Of a stretch of DNA of 64,000 nt, positions 1 through 11,132 are shown piece by piece. Source of the DNA: DASTPP01 sp035762175 (GTDB taxonomy: Bacteria > Myxococcota_A > Polyangia > Polyangiales > Polyangiaceae). How positions within the stretch are numbered: the stretch's first letter is position 1; the number at the start of each line of letters is the position of its first letter. A program made the translations under genes and the position numbers. The DNA is taken from NCBI GenBank assembly GCA_035762175.1, contig DASTPP010000379.1, positions 7,776-71,775 of the forward strand, in the 5' to 3' direction. The notes below the pieces were generated by a model. It had not been told where the DNA came from, made no database searches, and saw only the letters and a list, made by a program, of their open reading frames with translations.

Positions 1-261
1 CGCGCTGCAAGCGAGCAAGAGTATCACGACGAAGGCGCAAAGGACGGCGAGCAGCACGACGACGTCGACGCCCGCCAGCAAGAGCACGGACCACGCGAGG
101 GCGAAGACGACGTACGAGGGGGCGGCGAGTTCGCCCGGGGCGAGCAGCCCCGAGGCCGCGTCGGGCGGCAGCCAGAGGCGGGTGCCGACCCAGCTCGGCG
201 TGGAGCGCGCCGTCTGACGGTACGGGAAGGCCTTCGCGAGGAAGGCCGGGCGCTCGGTCAT
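1..261 (-). CDS. Membrane protein, N-terminal part (gene runs off the left edge)
   Basis: The reading frame opens with ATG at 261 on the minus strand and stays open through 87 codons to the window edge, so the C-terminus is missing. About 50 polar residues come first (MTERPAFLAKAFPYRQTAR...). They are followed by a strongly hydrophobic run rich in Val, Leu and Ala (SYVVFALAWSVLLLAG, then VVVLLAVLCAFVVILLLAC) that looks like two membrane helices. I do not recognise the family. Codon use, with G or C at nearly every third position, matches the neighbouring genes and supports real coding. Confidence 0.6.
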   Translation of the reverse strand, partial: MTERPAFLAKAFPYRQTARSTPSWVGTRLWLPPDAASGLLAPGELAAPSYVVFALAWSVLLLAGVDVVVLLAVLCAFVVILLLACSA

Positions 262-348
262 GCCCCGAGCATAACCATCGACCGGGCCCCAGGCGACTTC
301 GAGGCCGTTGGCACGTGATCTCGAAGCGCCGAGTGCCCCGAGCACGTC

Positions 349-771
349 TCACGAAGGGGTAGGGGCCGGCCGGGCGAGCGCGACGCCCCCCGCGACCAGC
401 GCCGCGAACGCGAGCGGCCCGGCGAACAGCGGCGAGCCGACGCGGGCGATCGCCAGCGCGTTGCTGCCCTCGGCGAGCACCACGATGCCGGCCGCCGCCC
501 ACGCCAGCGGGCGCAGGCCCGTGCGGCGCCACGCGGCCAGCAGCGCCAACGCGGCCAGGCCGACGGCCACGAGGGCCGCGCCCAACGTGTGGAGCAAGAG
601 CAGCACGAGCGCCGCCGTGGCCGCGGGCGCGCCCCCGGGGGCGACCCCGAGAAAGGCCTCGTGGGCGGGCAGCAGGCGCGGCACGAGCAGATCGAACGTG
701 CCGCCCAGCGCCGCCCCGGCGGCGCCCAGCTGGGCGAGTCGGTACCCGACGGGCAGGGTGCGAGGGCTCAT
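349..771 (-). CDS. Small integral membrane protein
   Basis: 140 residues from ATG at 771 (MSPRTLPVGYRLAQLG...). The frame is open further upstream, but those residues are Arg/Pro-rich and look untranslated. Four hydrophobic segments are visible: around AQLGAAGAALGGTFDLL, a run from ATAALVLLLLHTL to VAVGLAALALLAAW, then PLAWAAAGIVVLAEG, and finally LFAGPLAFAALVAGGVALA. This is the pattern of a four-helix inner-membrane protein. It lies on the same strand as the partial membrane gene to its left, which starts 87 bases further on, so the two may be co-transcribed. No family is recognised. Confidence 0.6.
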   Translation of the reverse strand: MSPRTLPVGYRLAQLGAAGAALGGTFDLLVPRLLPAHEAFLGVAPGGAPAATAALVLLLLHTLGAALVAVGLAALALLAAWRRTGLRPLAWAAAGIVVLAEGSNALAIARVGSPLFAGPLAFAALVAGGVALARPAPTPS

Positions 772-926
772 GGGCGAGGTGATAGGGTCACTTGGCCCGG
801 GTCGACACCCCTCGATCGCAGAAAAACCATCGATCGCGATCGTCTGCCGGGGCGATGGCGAACGTAGAGCCCCGCGCTCATCGAGGGCCGCATGAACGAC
901 GCCGCGCCCTTCGTTGGGCGCGCCCG

Positions 927-1190
927 TCACGGCTCGGTCGGGCATACCTCGTTGGCGTCGCAAGCGCACGCGCGGCCCTTGTGACATGTCTTCGTGGCCT
1001 CGATGCACGACTTGCCGCACGCCTTGCCGCGAGTACAAATCTGGCAGCACTGGTCGGCGGGGATCCGCATTGGTTTCTTCGAAACGTTCGAATCGTTTGG
1101 CTTGGCCCGAGCTTCACGAGGCCTTCGCTCAGCTCGAACGCTCACGTCGGGCTGGGCCCCCCGCCGCGACGGCCGGGGGCCGGCGGCCAT
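927..1190 (-). CDS. Small cysteine-rich protein
   Basis: The informative part is the last 45 residues. They carry a dense cysteine pattern (CCQIC, GKACGKSC, KTC, CAC, VC) with the signature GKACGxxCI that I associate with small Cys-rich proteins widespread in proteobacteria and myxobacteria. Nine cysteines in this spacing suggest metal binding or a disulfide-rich fold. The start is uncertain: ATG at 1190 gives 87 residues and ATG at 1316 gives 129, but the N-terminal part is Arg-rich and no signal peptide is visible. Function unknown. Confidence 0.55.
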   Translation of the reverse strand: MAAGPRPSRRGAQPDVSVRAERRPREARAKPNDSNVSKKPMRIPADQCCQICTRGKACGKSCIEATKTCHKGRACACDANEVCPTEP

Positions 1191-1275
1191 CAATTCGGCG
1201 GTGCAACGAATTTCGCGGCCCGAGCGCCCCCCTCGGCGCTGGAACGCGGACCGGCCCTTCGTGTACGTTCGGGGG

Positions 1276-1662
1276 GTGAAAGCGCGCGTGCCATCTCCCG
1301 TCGAAGTTATGATCACCGAGACGCCGGGTGAGCCGCCGACGTACGTGCTGCCGGGGGGCGTGCGCCTCTACGGCCTCGGGCCGCCGGCCCCGCCGCGGCC
1401 CCGCCTGCCGACGCCCGCGAGGCTCGGCGCCTTCCTGAAAGAGCTCGTGCCGGACGCCTTCGCGGTCGAGGTGGCCGACCGGTGGGGCCGCGACGGGCTG
1501 ACCATCCGGGTCGTCCACCTCGCGACGGGGGCGCGGGCCTGGGCCGTCCTGCGCCGCCCCACCGAATTGGACCGCGACCACGTCGGGGCGGCCGTCGAGG
1601 CCCTCGACGAAGCCCTCGCCCGACTGCGGAACAGCTCGAGCAACGCCCTGCCCCCGAGCTGA
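1276..1662 (+). CDS. Hypothetical protein, about 128 residues
   Basis: GTG at 1276 follows a run of G residues that may serve as ribosome binding site; ATG at 1309 is the alternative start. Composition is balanced for this genome, with no long Arg/Pro stretches. The C-terminal half (AFLKELVPDAFAVEVADRW..., then LDRDHVGAAVEALDEALARL) looks like a compact alpha/beta fold ending in an amphipathic helix. No motif is recognised. It is transcribed away from the Cys-rich gene on its left. Confidence 0.5.
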   Translation: MKARVPSPVEVMITETPGEPPTYVLPGGVRLYGLGPPAPPRPRLPTPARLGAFLKELVPDAFAVEVADRWGRDGLTIRVVHLATGARAWAVLRRPTELDRDHVGAAVEALDEALARLRNSSSNALPPS

Positions 1663-1669
1663 GGCGCGG

Positions 1670-1759
1670 GCTCTCGCCGCCGCGCGCCCGGCCGCGCCGC
1701 GGCGTACGTCCGGAGGGCAGGTGCCCTGCTGCTCTCGCCGCCGCGCGCCCGGCCGCGCC
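1670..1759. repeat. 29-bp direct repeat, two copies, in the gap before the transporter gene
   Basis: The same 29-base C/G-rich sequence begins at 1670 and again at 1731 (period 61), within the 259-base gap between the hypothetical gene and the 3' end of the transporter gene. I see no gene or T-run terminator in the rest of that gap. Confidence 0.6.
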
Positions 1760-1921
1760 CCTCGCCCGGCGGCGCCCGAGCGCACGTGAGATAGCGCTCA
1801 CGTCCTGGCGTGCCAAACGGCCGGCGGGTTCGCGGCCGGGCGGATCATGCCTCCTAACCCTCTCGGTCGACGCGACCGGCCGCGCCTGCGCCGACGTGAT
1901 GCGCGGCGAGGGCCCGGGCCG

Positions 1922-3259
1922 CTACGGCGCGCCCCCTTCGCGGCCCGCGGGCGCCGCGCCGGCCGCCCGCGGCGCGACGAAGCGGTCGTAGGCCAGCATG
2001 AGCAGGGTGGTCGCGACGCCGATCGAGCCGACGATGAGCCACATCTGGCCGGGGTCGGCCGAGCGGGGGCCCGGCGTCAGCACGCCGCCCTGGGTCGTGC
2101 CGATGTAGTGCTTGACGAGGCCGCCCGCGATGGCGCCGGCGACGAAGGTGCCGATCGCGACGGGCAGGAACGCGAAGCCCATGTACGTGCCGACTTGATC
2201 GTTCGGCGCGAGGTCGGCCACGTACTCGTAAAACCTCGGGGCCTGCGTGGCCTCGCCGACGGCGAAGAGGGCGACGGCGGCGACGGCCACCGGCACCGTC
2301 TTCGGCCCGAGCCCCATCACGAACCAGCAGAGCGTCGCGAGCCCGACCCCGAGCGCCATGGCCCGCATCGGCGGCAGCCGCTTGGCGAGCGCCGTGGCGG
2401 GCACCGTGACCAGAATGATCGTCCAGGCGTCGACGGTCTCCATCAGCTCGAAGCGCTCGTAGCGGAGCACGTCGCGCACGTAGAACGGGAACGAATAGAA
2501 GAGCTGCCAGAACATGACCCAGAAGCCCGAGAAGATGACGAGAAAGGCCAGGAAGCGCCCGCTGCGGAAGACGAGCAGCATGTCGGCGACGACGCGGCCC
2601 AGGCGCCGCGGCGGGGGCGCGTCGTCGGGCGGGGGCGGCTCTCGGAAGAGGAGGGTGGTGGCGGCGAGCAGCGCGAGCGACGTGAGCGAGGACATCACGA
2701 GCACGTAGGCGATGCCCGCGTTCTCGCGCACCTGCAGCGCCAAGATGGGCCCCACCGCGCCGCCGAAGTTCACGAGCACGTAGTAGATCGAGTAGCCGAG
2801 CGACTTGGTCTCGGCGGTGGTCGTGCGCGCCACCGTGCCGACGATCGACGGCTTGATGAGCGAGCCGCCGGCGGCGGTGACCAGGAGCGCCAGCAGCATG
2901 TAGGTGCGCCCGCCGAGGGCCCGCACGAGCCCCTGGCCGGCGGGCAGGCCGCCGAGCCCGACGAGAAAGTAGCCCACGCAGAAGACGGCGAAGCAGAGCT
3001 GCAGGCTCTTCTTGAAGCCGTAGCGGTCGACCACGGTGCCCGCCACGATCGGCAGGAAGAAGAGCAGCGTGTTGAACACGCTGCCGACGAGCCAGCCCGC
3101 GGCCTCGGGCCCCAGGCCCACCTGCTCGGCGACGTAGACCGTCAAGACGGCCTTGCTGCCGTAGTAGGCGAAGCGCTCGAAGAGCTCGATGCCGTTGGCC
3201 ACCCAGAACGTGCGGCCGAAGCCCGAGCGCAGCGTCGCGAGCAGGGCCGGCGGGGTCAT
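1922..3259 (-). CDS. POT/PTR2-type major facilitator transporter
   Basis: 445 residues from ATG at 3259 (MTPPALLATLRSGFGRTFW...); an upstream in-frame ATG at 3367 would add an implausible Arg-rich leader. Helix 1 carries ELFERFAYYG, which fits the ExxERFxYYG signature of proton-dependent oligopeptide transporters, where the glutamates and arginine take part in proton coupling. About twelve hydrophobic segments follow, with a polar cytoplasmic loop rich in Pro and Asp near the middle (EPPPPDDAPPPRR). It probably imports small peptides or a similar solute. It is divergent from the peptidase lipoprotein gene at 3426, a pairing that would suit peptide scavenging, though that link is inference. 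Confidence 0.8.
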   Translation of the reverse strand: MTPPALLATLRSGFGRTFWVANGIELFERFAYYGSKAVLTVYVAEQVGLGPEAAGWLVGSVFNTLLFFLPIVAGTVVDRYGFKKSLQLCFAVFCVGYFLVGLGGLPAGQGLVRALGGRTYMLLALLVTAAGGSLIKPSIVGTVARTTTAETKSLGYSIYYVLVNFGGAVGPILALQVRENAGIAYVLVMSSLTSLALLAATTLLFREPPPPDDAPPPRRLGRVVADMLLVFRSGRFLAFLVIFSGFWVMFWQLFYSFPFYVRDVLRYERFELMETVDAWTIILVTVPATALAKRLPPMRAMALGVGLATLCWFVMGLGPKTVPVAVAAVALFAVGEATQAPRFYEYVADLAPNDQVGTYMGFAFLPVAIGTFVAGAIAGGLVKHYIGTTQGGVLTPGPRSADPGQMWLIVGSIGVATTLLMLAYDRFVAPRAAGAAPAGREGGAP

Positions 3260-3425
3260 GATCGCGCCCGCCCGGCCGCGCCGGGCACCTGGTCGTGCAT
3301 GGCGCGCATTCTGCACCACTTTCGGCCGCCCGGGGTGTGCAACGAGGCGACCGGCTCGCGCGAGCACTCGACGCTACCGAACGACTTCTGGGGCGTGCTA
3401 TGCGGAGGCGCGCTAGAGTGAGCGG

Positions 3426-4970
3426 GTGAAGCGACGGGCCATGCTCTCGGCCTTGGGCGCCGGGCTCTCGGCGGGCGCGTGCGCGGCGCGGGCCCCCGCG
3501 AAGCCGCCTACGAGCGTCGCGCCGACGCCGCGCCGGGCGGCGGCGCCCGGCGGCCCCGTCTTGCGCGCGCGCGAGCTCTTGGCCGACGCGGCCCTGCTGC
3601 GCCGGGCCTACGAGGCGCTGCACCCGGGCCTTTATCGCTACAACACGCCGGCACAGCTCGGCGCGCACTACGCCGCGCTCGAGCGCGCGCTCGGGCGCGA
3701 CCAGAGCCTGCAAGAGGCCTTCATCGCGCTGACGACCTTTACCGCGACCCTCAAGTGCGGCCACAGCTACCCGAACTTCTTCAACCAGCCCGACGAGGTC
3801 GCGGCGGCGATCTTGAACGGCCAACCCTGCCTGCCGTTTTTCTTCCGGTGGCTGGGCGGGCGCATGGTCGTCACGCGCTCGTTCGCCCCCGACGGGCGAC
3901 TCGCCCCGGGCGCCGAGGTGCTCGCGATCGACGGCGTGCCCGCCCGGGCCGTGCTCGAGGCCCTCTTGCCGCTCGCCCGCGCCGACGGGTCGAACGACGA
4001 GAAGCGCGTCAATTACCTCGAGGCGCGCGGCGAGTCGACGTACGACGCGTTCGACGTCTACTACGCCATGCTCTTCCCGCCCCGCGGCGGGCACGTCGAG
4101 CTCGACCTCGCCGACCCGCGCTCGGGGGCGCGGGCGACCTCGCGCGTGCCGACGCTCCGCCACGCCGATCGCGTCGACGCCATCGAGGGCCGCGAGCGCG
4201 GGCGCGCGGGCGGCGCCCCGGCCTGGCGGGTCGCTTTCTTCGACGACAAGCTCGCCGTCTTGACCATGCCAACCTGGGCGCTCTACCGCACCACGTGGGA
4301 CTGGCGCGCCTTTCTCGACGAGACTTTCGCCGAGATCGCCCGCCGCGGCGTCACCGACCTCGCGATCGATCTGCGCGGCAACGAGGGCGGGCTCGGCGTG
4401 GGCGACGTGCTGCTCGGCCACCTGTCGGCGCGCCCCGTCGCGCCCGACCCCTACCGGCGCCTCGTGCGCTACCGCAAGGTGCCCGCCGACCTCGACCCCC
4501 ACCTCGACACCTGGGACGACTCCTTTCGCGACTGGGGCGAGCAGGCCGTCGAGGTGGGCGGCGGCTTCTACCGGCTGACCCGCCGTGACGGCGAGGGCCC
4601 GCGGGGCGACGCCGGCGCCCGCCCCCCGCGGCCGCCCTTCGGCGGGCGCACCTGGGTGCTCGTCGACGCGTCGAACAGCTCGGCGACCTTCGAGTTCGCG
4701 CTCGCGGTGCGGCAGAACCGGCTCGGCACGCTGGTCGGGCGAACGACCGGCGGCAACCTGCGCGGCATCAACGGCGGCGCCTTCTTCTTCTTGCGCCTAC
4801 CGAACTCGAAAATCGAGGTCGACGTGCCGCTCATCGGACAGTTCCCCGAGGGCGAGCGCCCCGACGCGGGCCTCGTGCCCGACCTCATCGTTACGCCGAC
4901 GGCCGCCGACATCGCCGCGGGCGTCGACGTCGAGCTCGCGACACTGCGGGCGAGGCGGCGGGCGGGCTAA
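3426..4970 (+). CDS. S41-family (tail-specific protease-like) peptidase, exported lipoprotein
   Basis: 514 residues from GTG at 3426. An N-terminal signal (KRRAMLSALGAGLSAGAC) ends in a cysteine consistent with a lipoprotein or twin-Arg-like export signal. The core has features of peptidase family S41: an N-terminal helical region (ELLADAALLRRAYEALHPG), a PDZ-like stretch (LAPGAEVLAIDGVPARAVLEALL) and a C-terminal catalytic domain. That domain contains NSSATFEFALA, where the nucleophilic serine is expected, and GRTTGGNLRGINGG, which resembles the GxxTxGN segment of S41 enzymes. It is expected to act in the periplasm or outer membrane. Family assignment is by motif only. Confidence 0.75.
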   Translation: MKRRAMLSALGAGLSAGACAARAPAKPPTSVAPTPRRAAAPGGPVLRARELLADAALLRRAYEALHPGLYRYNTPAQLGAHYAALERALGRDQSLQEAFIALTTFTATLKCGHSYPNFFNQPDEVAAAILNGQPCLPFFFRWLGGRMVVTRSFAPDGRLAPGAEVLAIDGVPARAVLEALLPLARADGSNDEKRVNYLEARGESTYDAFDVYYAMLFPPRGGHVELDLADPRSGARATSRVPTLRHADRVDAIEGRERGRAGGAPAWRVAFFDDKLAVLTMPTWALYRTTWDWRAFLDETFAEIARRGVTDLAIDLRGNEGGLGVGDVLLGHLSARPVAPDPYRRLVRYRKVPADLDPHLDTWDDSFRDWGEQAVEVGGGFYRLTRRDGEGPRGDAGARPPRPPFGGRTWVLVDASNSSATFEFALAVRQNRLGTLVGRTTGGNLRGINGGAFFFLRLPNSKIEVDVPLIGQFPEGERPDAGLVPDLIVTPTAADIAAGVDVELATLRARRRAG

Positions 4971-5014
4971 GAACGGCGAGCACGACCCGCGCCGGCGCCC
5001 GCGCGCGCCCCGGG

Positions 5015-5329
5015 TCACACCCCTCGCCCCTCGCTCACCGGCGACACCTTCGGGCCCGGCTCGCCGCTCCCGCCGCGGTCGGGGTTGCCCAGGGCGGCGA
5101 TCGCGCCAAGCCGCCGCTGAACTTGATCGGGGGGCAAGTACACGCTCAGGGCCACCCGAAGGTGTGGCATGAGCAGAGGCAGATCGTGGGGGGTGACCTG
5201 CGCCGGGTCGATCTTCGCGTGCGCGCAGGCGCGCCGCACCACGCCGGCCGCGAAGATGCGAGAGAGACCGCTGCGCTCGACGATCCGCTCGAAAAGCGGT
5301 GGCGGGGGGTCGGTCAATCGGGTACCCAC
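5015..5329 (-). CDS. Hypothetical helical protein, overlaps upstream gene
   Basis: 104 residues from ATG at 5329. The first codons overlap the end of the gene at 5314-5745 by 16 bases, the sign of a translationally coupled pair. The sequence looks largely alpha-helical (LFERIVERSGLSRIFAAG, ACAHAKIDPAQVTPHDLPLL, LRVALSVYLPPDQVQRRL) with a polar C-terminal tail. I do not recognise a family. The overlap is in a different frame, so a frame-shifted single gene is possible but not required. Confidence 0.6.
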   Translation of the reverse strand: MGTRLTDPPPPLFERIVERSGLSRIFAAGVVRRACAHAKIDPAQVTPHDLPLLMPHLRVALSVYLPPDQVQRRLGAIAALGNPDRGGSGEPGPKVSPVSEGRGV

Positions 5330-5745
5330 ACGCGCACGATGTCGGTGGCGTGGCGGAAGGCGTACTCGCCGACCCAGTGGGCGTCGTCGTCGCGCAGGTC
5401 GGGCGGCAGGTGCGCGGTGGCGATGCGGACGACGTGGCAGTAAAGCAGGGGGAGCGTACCGACCATGTCGGTGAGGCGGACGCCGGCGTCTCGCAAGCCC
5501 GGAAAGAGCGTCTCGTAGTCGTTGCGCCGCAGCTCGTCGGTCGCCCCGGCGAGCGTCTCGGCCAAGACGGCGCGCAGGCCGTGAACGGACTGCGACATCT
5601 CGTCGCGCGACATGTCCACGATCTGCCGCCCTTCGAGCGCCTTTTGCTCATTCTGGCGCTCGATGGCGCCGTAGAGGGCTTCGACCAGCTCGTCACGGTG
5701 TCGCGCGAGCAACGCGTTCAGCTGGGCGGCAAAGGGGGGGGGCAT
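5314..5745 (-). CDS. Helical protein resembling RsbR-type N-terminal sensor domains
   Basis: 143 residues from ATG at 5745 (MPPPFAAQLNALLARHRDEL...). The sequence is almost all helix-forming: ARHRDELVEALYGAIER near residue 14, then segments with DMSRDEMSQSVHGLRAVLA and a C-terminal YCHVVRIATAHLPPDL. The layout recalls the globin-like N-terminal domains of RsbR/RsbRD-type stress regulators, but this is only a resemblance of pattern. No catalytic motif is visible. It is the first gene of the overlapping pair with 5015-5329. AT-richer sequence upstream of 5745 probably holds their promoter. Confidence 0.6.
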   Translation of the reverse strand: MPPPFAAQLNALLARHRDELVEALYGAIERQNEQKALEGRQIVDMSRDEMSQSVHGLRAVLAETLAGATDELRRNDYETLFPGLRDAGVRLTDMVGTLPLLYCHVVRIATAHLPPDLRDDDAHWVGEYAFRHATDIVRVWVPD

Positions 5746-6023
5746 GGGCGCGGCTCCCGAAAGCCTGGGTCGACCCAACGACGACCCATCGGGCTTACTA
5801 TACCATACCGTCATGTCGCATGACATCACACCGATCGCCCCGCTGCCCACCCCGGCGGGGACGCTGACCCCGGTGCCGAGGCCCGCGCCCAGGTCGAATT
5901 TTCGCCTGCCCCCGGGGCCTCGAGCTCTGCGCCGAGGCCGTTTCAGGCAGGGAACGCCCTCCCGCGCGGCCGGCCCTCGGTCGCCGAAGCCTCCGAGTGC
6001 GCAAGGCGCAGCTGGCGCTCGCA

Positions 6024-6596
6024 TCAGAACCAGCTCGAGGGGGCCGAGGCCGTGGGGGCGGGCGGTGGCGCGCTCGACGCGGCGGGCGCGGGGGCGGGCG
6101 CCGCGGGCGGGGGCGGCGCCGACGAAGCGACGGCAGGCGCCTTCGGCACGGGGGCGGCGGGGGGCGCGGGCGCCTCGCCGACATGGCCCCGGCAGCGGAA
6201 TTCGATATGCCACTCGGACGGCTCGGTCGTGTCCGAGCTCTCGGCCCGCGCGGCCCCGAAGCCGGAGCTCGACCAGGGGTCGGCGCTCGGGCGCACTTCA
6301 CCTTCTCTGAGCACGTCGTAGCCATAGGGGCACTGCCGACGCATGTACGACTCGGCCTGCGCGTGCGCCTCGTCGCGGTTGCCGATCAAGGCGAGCTCGC
6401 CGCTCGCGGGCGTCAGCCGCACCACCCGGAGCGTGCCACCGCACCCACCCAGCGCAGCCAGCGAAGCGAGGACGGCCCAGGCCGAGAGGCGGCGCGGCAA
6501 GCGCCCGCGGCGCCGCGAGCGGGGCGGGGGCGGCGGAGGGAAGGGCGGGAGCCCGGGGCGGGCCGGCGTGCGGGGCGGGGCGGGGTCAATTCTCAT
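6024..6596 (-). CDS. Lipoprotein with proline/alanine-rich C-terminus
   Basis: 190 residues. After an Arg/Pro-rich start the hydrophobic segment AWAVLASLAALGGC ends in a lipobox, so the mature protein should be anchored in a membrane through that Cys. A short globular part follows (TLRVVRLTPASGELALIGNR, with two cysteines in RRQCPYGYDV and EFRCRG). The last 55 residues are a low-complexity Ala/Pro/Ser tail. The protein may actually start at an internal codon nearer the signal peptide. Function unknown; such short exported proteins are common in large myxobacterial genomes. Confidence 0.65.
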   Translation of the reverse strand: MRIDPAPPRTPARPGLPPFPPPPPPRSRRRGRLPRRLSAWAVLASLAALGGCGGTLRVVRLTPASGELALIGNRDEAHAQAESYMRRQCPYGYDVLREGEVRPSADPWSSSGFGAARAESSDTTEPSEWHIEFRCRGHVGEAPAPPAAPVPKAPAVASSAPPPPAAPAPAPAASSAPPPAPTASAPSSWF

Positions 6597-7296
6597 GGCG
6601 GGACTCTCCGGGGCGCGCTCATGCAGGTACCGGGCGAGCGTGCCCGGAAGGCTCGGCAGATCGCTCGGGCTCGCGCTCGGCGCCGCCGAAGACGAGGTCG
6701 AGCGGTGGGCTCAATTGCAGGACGCCGGCGGCGATGGGGGCCGCCTCGCCCCGGCCCTCGTTGTCATGAGGTTGGGCCTCGCGGCCACTCTCTACAATCA
6801 CGTATGTTGATGCGTGTCGCGCGGGGGGCCCGACGCGCGCAAGGCCGGCAAGCGTGCTGCCGGGGCGCGTGTGCCGTTCCGGGCGGGTGCCGCCGCGGCG
6901 CGTTCGGCCCCCCGAGTGTGGGCAAATTGCTACCCGTGACGCATTTCTCTACGCGGGCCAACGCGCCGGCCCAGAGCTGGCACGGTCGTCGCTCCTTGAG
7001 CGCGACCTCTTGAGGCACCCGGTCGCCCGGCCGAACGAGGGCGGAGAGGGCCCCCTCGTGCAGGCCGACCCGGTCGAGAGGCCAGGGCGGCCGGCCAGCG
7101 CATTGTCGTCTTGCGCGAGCGCGAACGGCGGTAACCGTGGCGCCGGTATCGGCAGACGGCAAAACGCGGGCGAGCCGGCGAGGGCCGCGCTCGGGTGCCA
7201 CTCGGGCCTCGAGCTGTATCGCCTGCCCGGCGACAGCCCTCGGCTCAAGGTGCCGAAGCGAGTGCAACGCTGAGGCGCTCGATCTAGCGTACCTCC
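6597..7296. other. 700-base gap without a convincing gene
   Basis: Short open frames exist on both strands but all are Arg/Pro-rich or compositionally odd. A possible plus-strand promoter (TTGGGC at 6772, 15 bases, TACAAT at 6793) could serve the kinase gene starting at 7297, though it lies 500 bases upstream. I see nothing else. Confidence 0.4.
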
Positions 7297-9647
7297 ATGG
7301 CGGTGATACCCCGGGGGCCGCGCCTCCTTTGGGCCACCTTGGTCTTCGCGGCCGCGGTGCTGGTCGCGTCGGCTTGGGGGGCGAAACAGGCCTGGGGGCG
7401 CCCCTACGCCTCTCTTTTCGTCGACCCTTTCGTCTACGTCAGTCGGGTCTACCTGCCCTCGTGGCCGGCGGCCCAATGGGGGCTCGGCGGCGAGCGAATC
7501 GTTGCGCTGAGCTGGGCGGCGCCCCCCCGCGAGGGGGGCGCCCCGCCGGCCGAGCGGGTCGAGCTGGGCGCCGGGGGCGCTTCGGCCATCGACCTCTTCG
7601 ACGGAGCGATCGCGCGGGCGCGAGGCCAGGGGGCCGCTGCCGTCGTCGCCGAATTCGAGTCGGGCGAGGCGCGCGAGCTCGGGCTGGCGGGGCGATCGGT
7701 GGGCGTCGACGAGCTCTGGTGGTTCGGGGGCCTCAACTCGCTCGCCGGGGTCGCCATGCTCTGGCTGGGGCTCACCGCGTATTCGATGGCCGGCAGCGGC
7801 CCGGGCGCCCGCGCGCACCTCGGGCTCAGCGTGTCGGTCTTCGTCTTTCTGACGACCTTCTTCGACTACCACACGACGCGCTACCTCGCCCCGCTCTTCG
7901 CCGCGTCGACCGTCGCCAGCTCGGTCGGCCTCTGCGCGGTCGCGCTCTGCTTTCCGAGCCCGCCCCGGCTGCCGAGGCCGGCCCGCGCCGCGCTCGTCGC
8001 GCTCGGCGTCGCGGGGGCCTTGCTCGCGCTCGCCCTCGCGCTCGCCGCCGCGCTCGGCCGCGACGTCCGCCCTTTGCGCAGGCTGGCCGACGAGCTCATG
8101 TCTTGGTCGCCCGGGGTGCTCGCCGTTTCGGTCCTTTGGCGCCTCCGGGGCGCGCGGGGCAAGGCGCGAAAAGAGCTCACCTCGGCCCTGTGGGGGCTCG
8201 TGCCGGGCCCGCTCGCCCTCACCGTTCTGTCGTTCGGTAGCGACTGGTCCCTCGCGCTGTCGATGCCCTTCGCCGTCACCGCCTTCCCCCTGGCGATCGG
8301 CTACGGGCTGATCCGGCACAACATTTTTGATACCAACAAGCCTCTTTACCGCCTCCCCTTCGCCGTGCCCGTCGCCGTCGGGGGCTCGATCGTGGCCGGC
8401 TGCGTCTACGTGCTCGTGCGGGGCGGCTTCGTGCGCGACGGGGTCTCGGCGCCGAACGCCTCGCTCGCGGCGGGGGTCGTCGCCGCCTGCGCCGGGGCGG
8501 CCTCGACCTTCGCGCTCTGGCGCGTGGTCGAGCGGGTGGCGTTCTCCTCCGGGGCGCGCTTCCGGCCCACGATCGAGAAGCTCGCCGACCAGCTCGCCGC
8601 GTCGAGCGACGAGGGGGCCATTCGCGTCAACCTTTGCATCCTCGTGCAGCGCCTGCTCGAGGCCGACAACGTCACCTTCCACGAGCCGCCCGAGGGCCTC
8701 GCGGGCGACGCCCGTTGGGCCCAGCTCGCGGCGGGGCACCGGGTGCACGAGCGGCGGGGGCCCGGCGAGCACCTGCTCTTCGCGCCCCTGCGCTCGGCGG
8801 GGGGGCTCTTGGGGGCGCTCTGCGTCGCGCCGCGGGGCGAGGGCGCGCCCTTCTCGGCCGAAGATCTGGCCCTGCTCGACACCATCACCACCCTGGGCGT
8901 GCTCGGCATCAACCACGCGCGTGCGATCCGGCGCGTCGAAGAGCTGCGGCGCTTCGAGGCCGAGGTCAGCGAGGGCGGCCAGCGCCTGACGCTCGACTTG
9001 CTCGGGGCCGAGCTCGCGCACGAGATCGCCTACCCGCTCAACTACTTCCGGCACCTGCTCGACCGCCTGGCCAAGGGGTTGCCGCAGAAGGCCGACGACG
9101 TCGAGATCGGGCGCGAGGAGGTCGAGCGGCTGCGGCGCATGGTGGCGGCGATGCGCAAGCTGCGCCTGCCCTCGCTCGAGCACCGGTCGATCGCGATCGC
9201 CCCCCTGGTCGAGCGCGTGCTCACGCTCCTGCGCGGCGTCGTCGAAGAGCGCGCCCTCGAGGTCTCGGTCGACGTGCCGGCGGCCGTGCGCGTCGAGGCC
9301 GACCCCGACCGGGCCCTGCAGCTGCTCGCGAACCTGGTGCGCAACGCCTTGCAGGCCGCGCCCGAGGGGGGCCGCGTCGAGGTGGCCGCGTTCGTCGAGG
9401 CGAGCGCCGTCGTGATCGAGGTGCGCGACGACGGGCCCGGCGTGCCCGAGGCGCTGCGCGACTCGATCTTCCACCCCTGGGTGAGCGACCGGCCGGGCGG
9501 CACCGGGCTCGGCCTCGCCGTCTCCCTGCGCATCGCGACCGGCTTCGGCTGGCGCCTCGGCCACCGGCGCGAGGGGCGAAAGACCGTCTTTCGGGTCGAA
9601 GCGCCCCTGGGCCCCGAACCCCCCGGCGAACGTGAGACAATGCGGGC

Positions 9648-9651
<4 letters not shown>
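7297..9651 (+). CDS. Membrane sensor histidine kinase with GAF-like domain
   Basis: 784 residues from ATG at 7297. An N-terminal helix (LLWATLVFAAAVLVASAWG) precedes a periplasmic, possibly PDZ-like, region of about 130 residues. About nine further membrane helices follow to around residue 410. The signature IRHNIFDTN, seen in multi-TM kinases, sits near residue 340. A GAF-like domain (residues about 425-540) leads to a helical dimerisation domain whose H-box reads AHEIAYPLNYF, putting the phosphorylated His near residue 573. The ATPase domain has its N-box (NLVRNALQAAP), DDGPGVPE and GGTGLGLAVS. The gene overlaps the next by four bases (ATGA), so the partner response regulator is almost certainly the sigma-54 activator at 9648. 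Confidence 0.9.
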
Positions 9652-11021
<1,370 letters not shown>

Positions 11022-11132
11022 GGCGGCGCCCGCCTCCCCGTCGCGCCGCCCGCGTCGTCCGGCGCGCGTACGGGCGCCCCTGAAGACGCCCGCGCGGCGC
11101 GTTCGGCGAACGGACGCCGGGCGCGCGCGCGT

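Noticed and set aside
1847..3421. Long plus-strand frame opposite the transporter gene
   Set aside because: Arg/Ala/Glu/His-rich shadow of the minus-strand gene; no domain, and the transporter explains the DNA.
6619..6801. Possible 60-residue minus-strand gene
   Set aside because: No ribosome site or motif, and composition is not clearly coding.
6949..9564. Very long minus-strand frame opposite the histidine kinase
   Set aside because: Composition is Arg/Glu/Gly/Ala-rich noise; all kinase motifs are on the plus strand.
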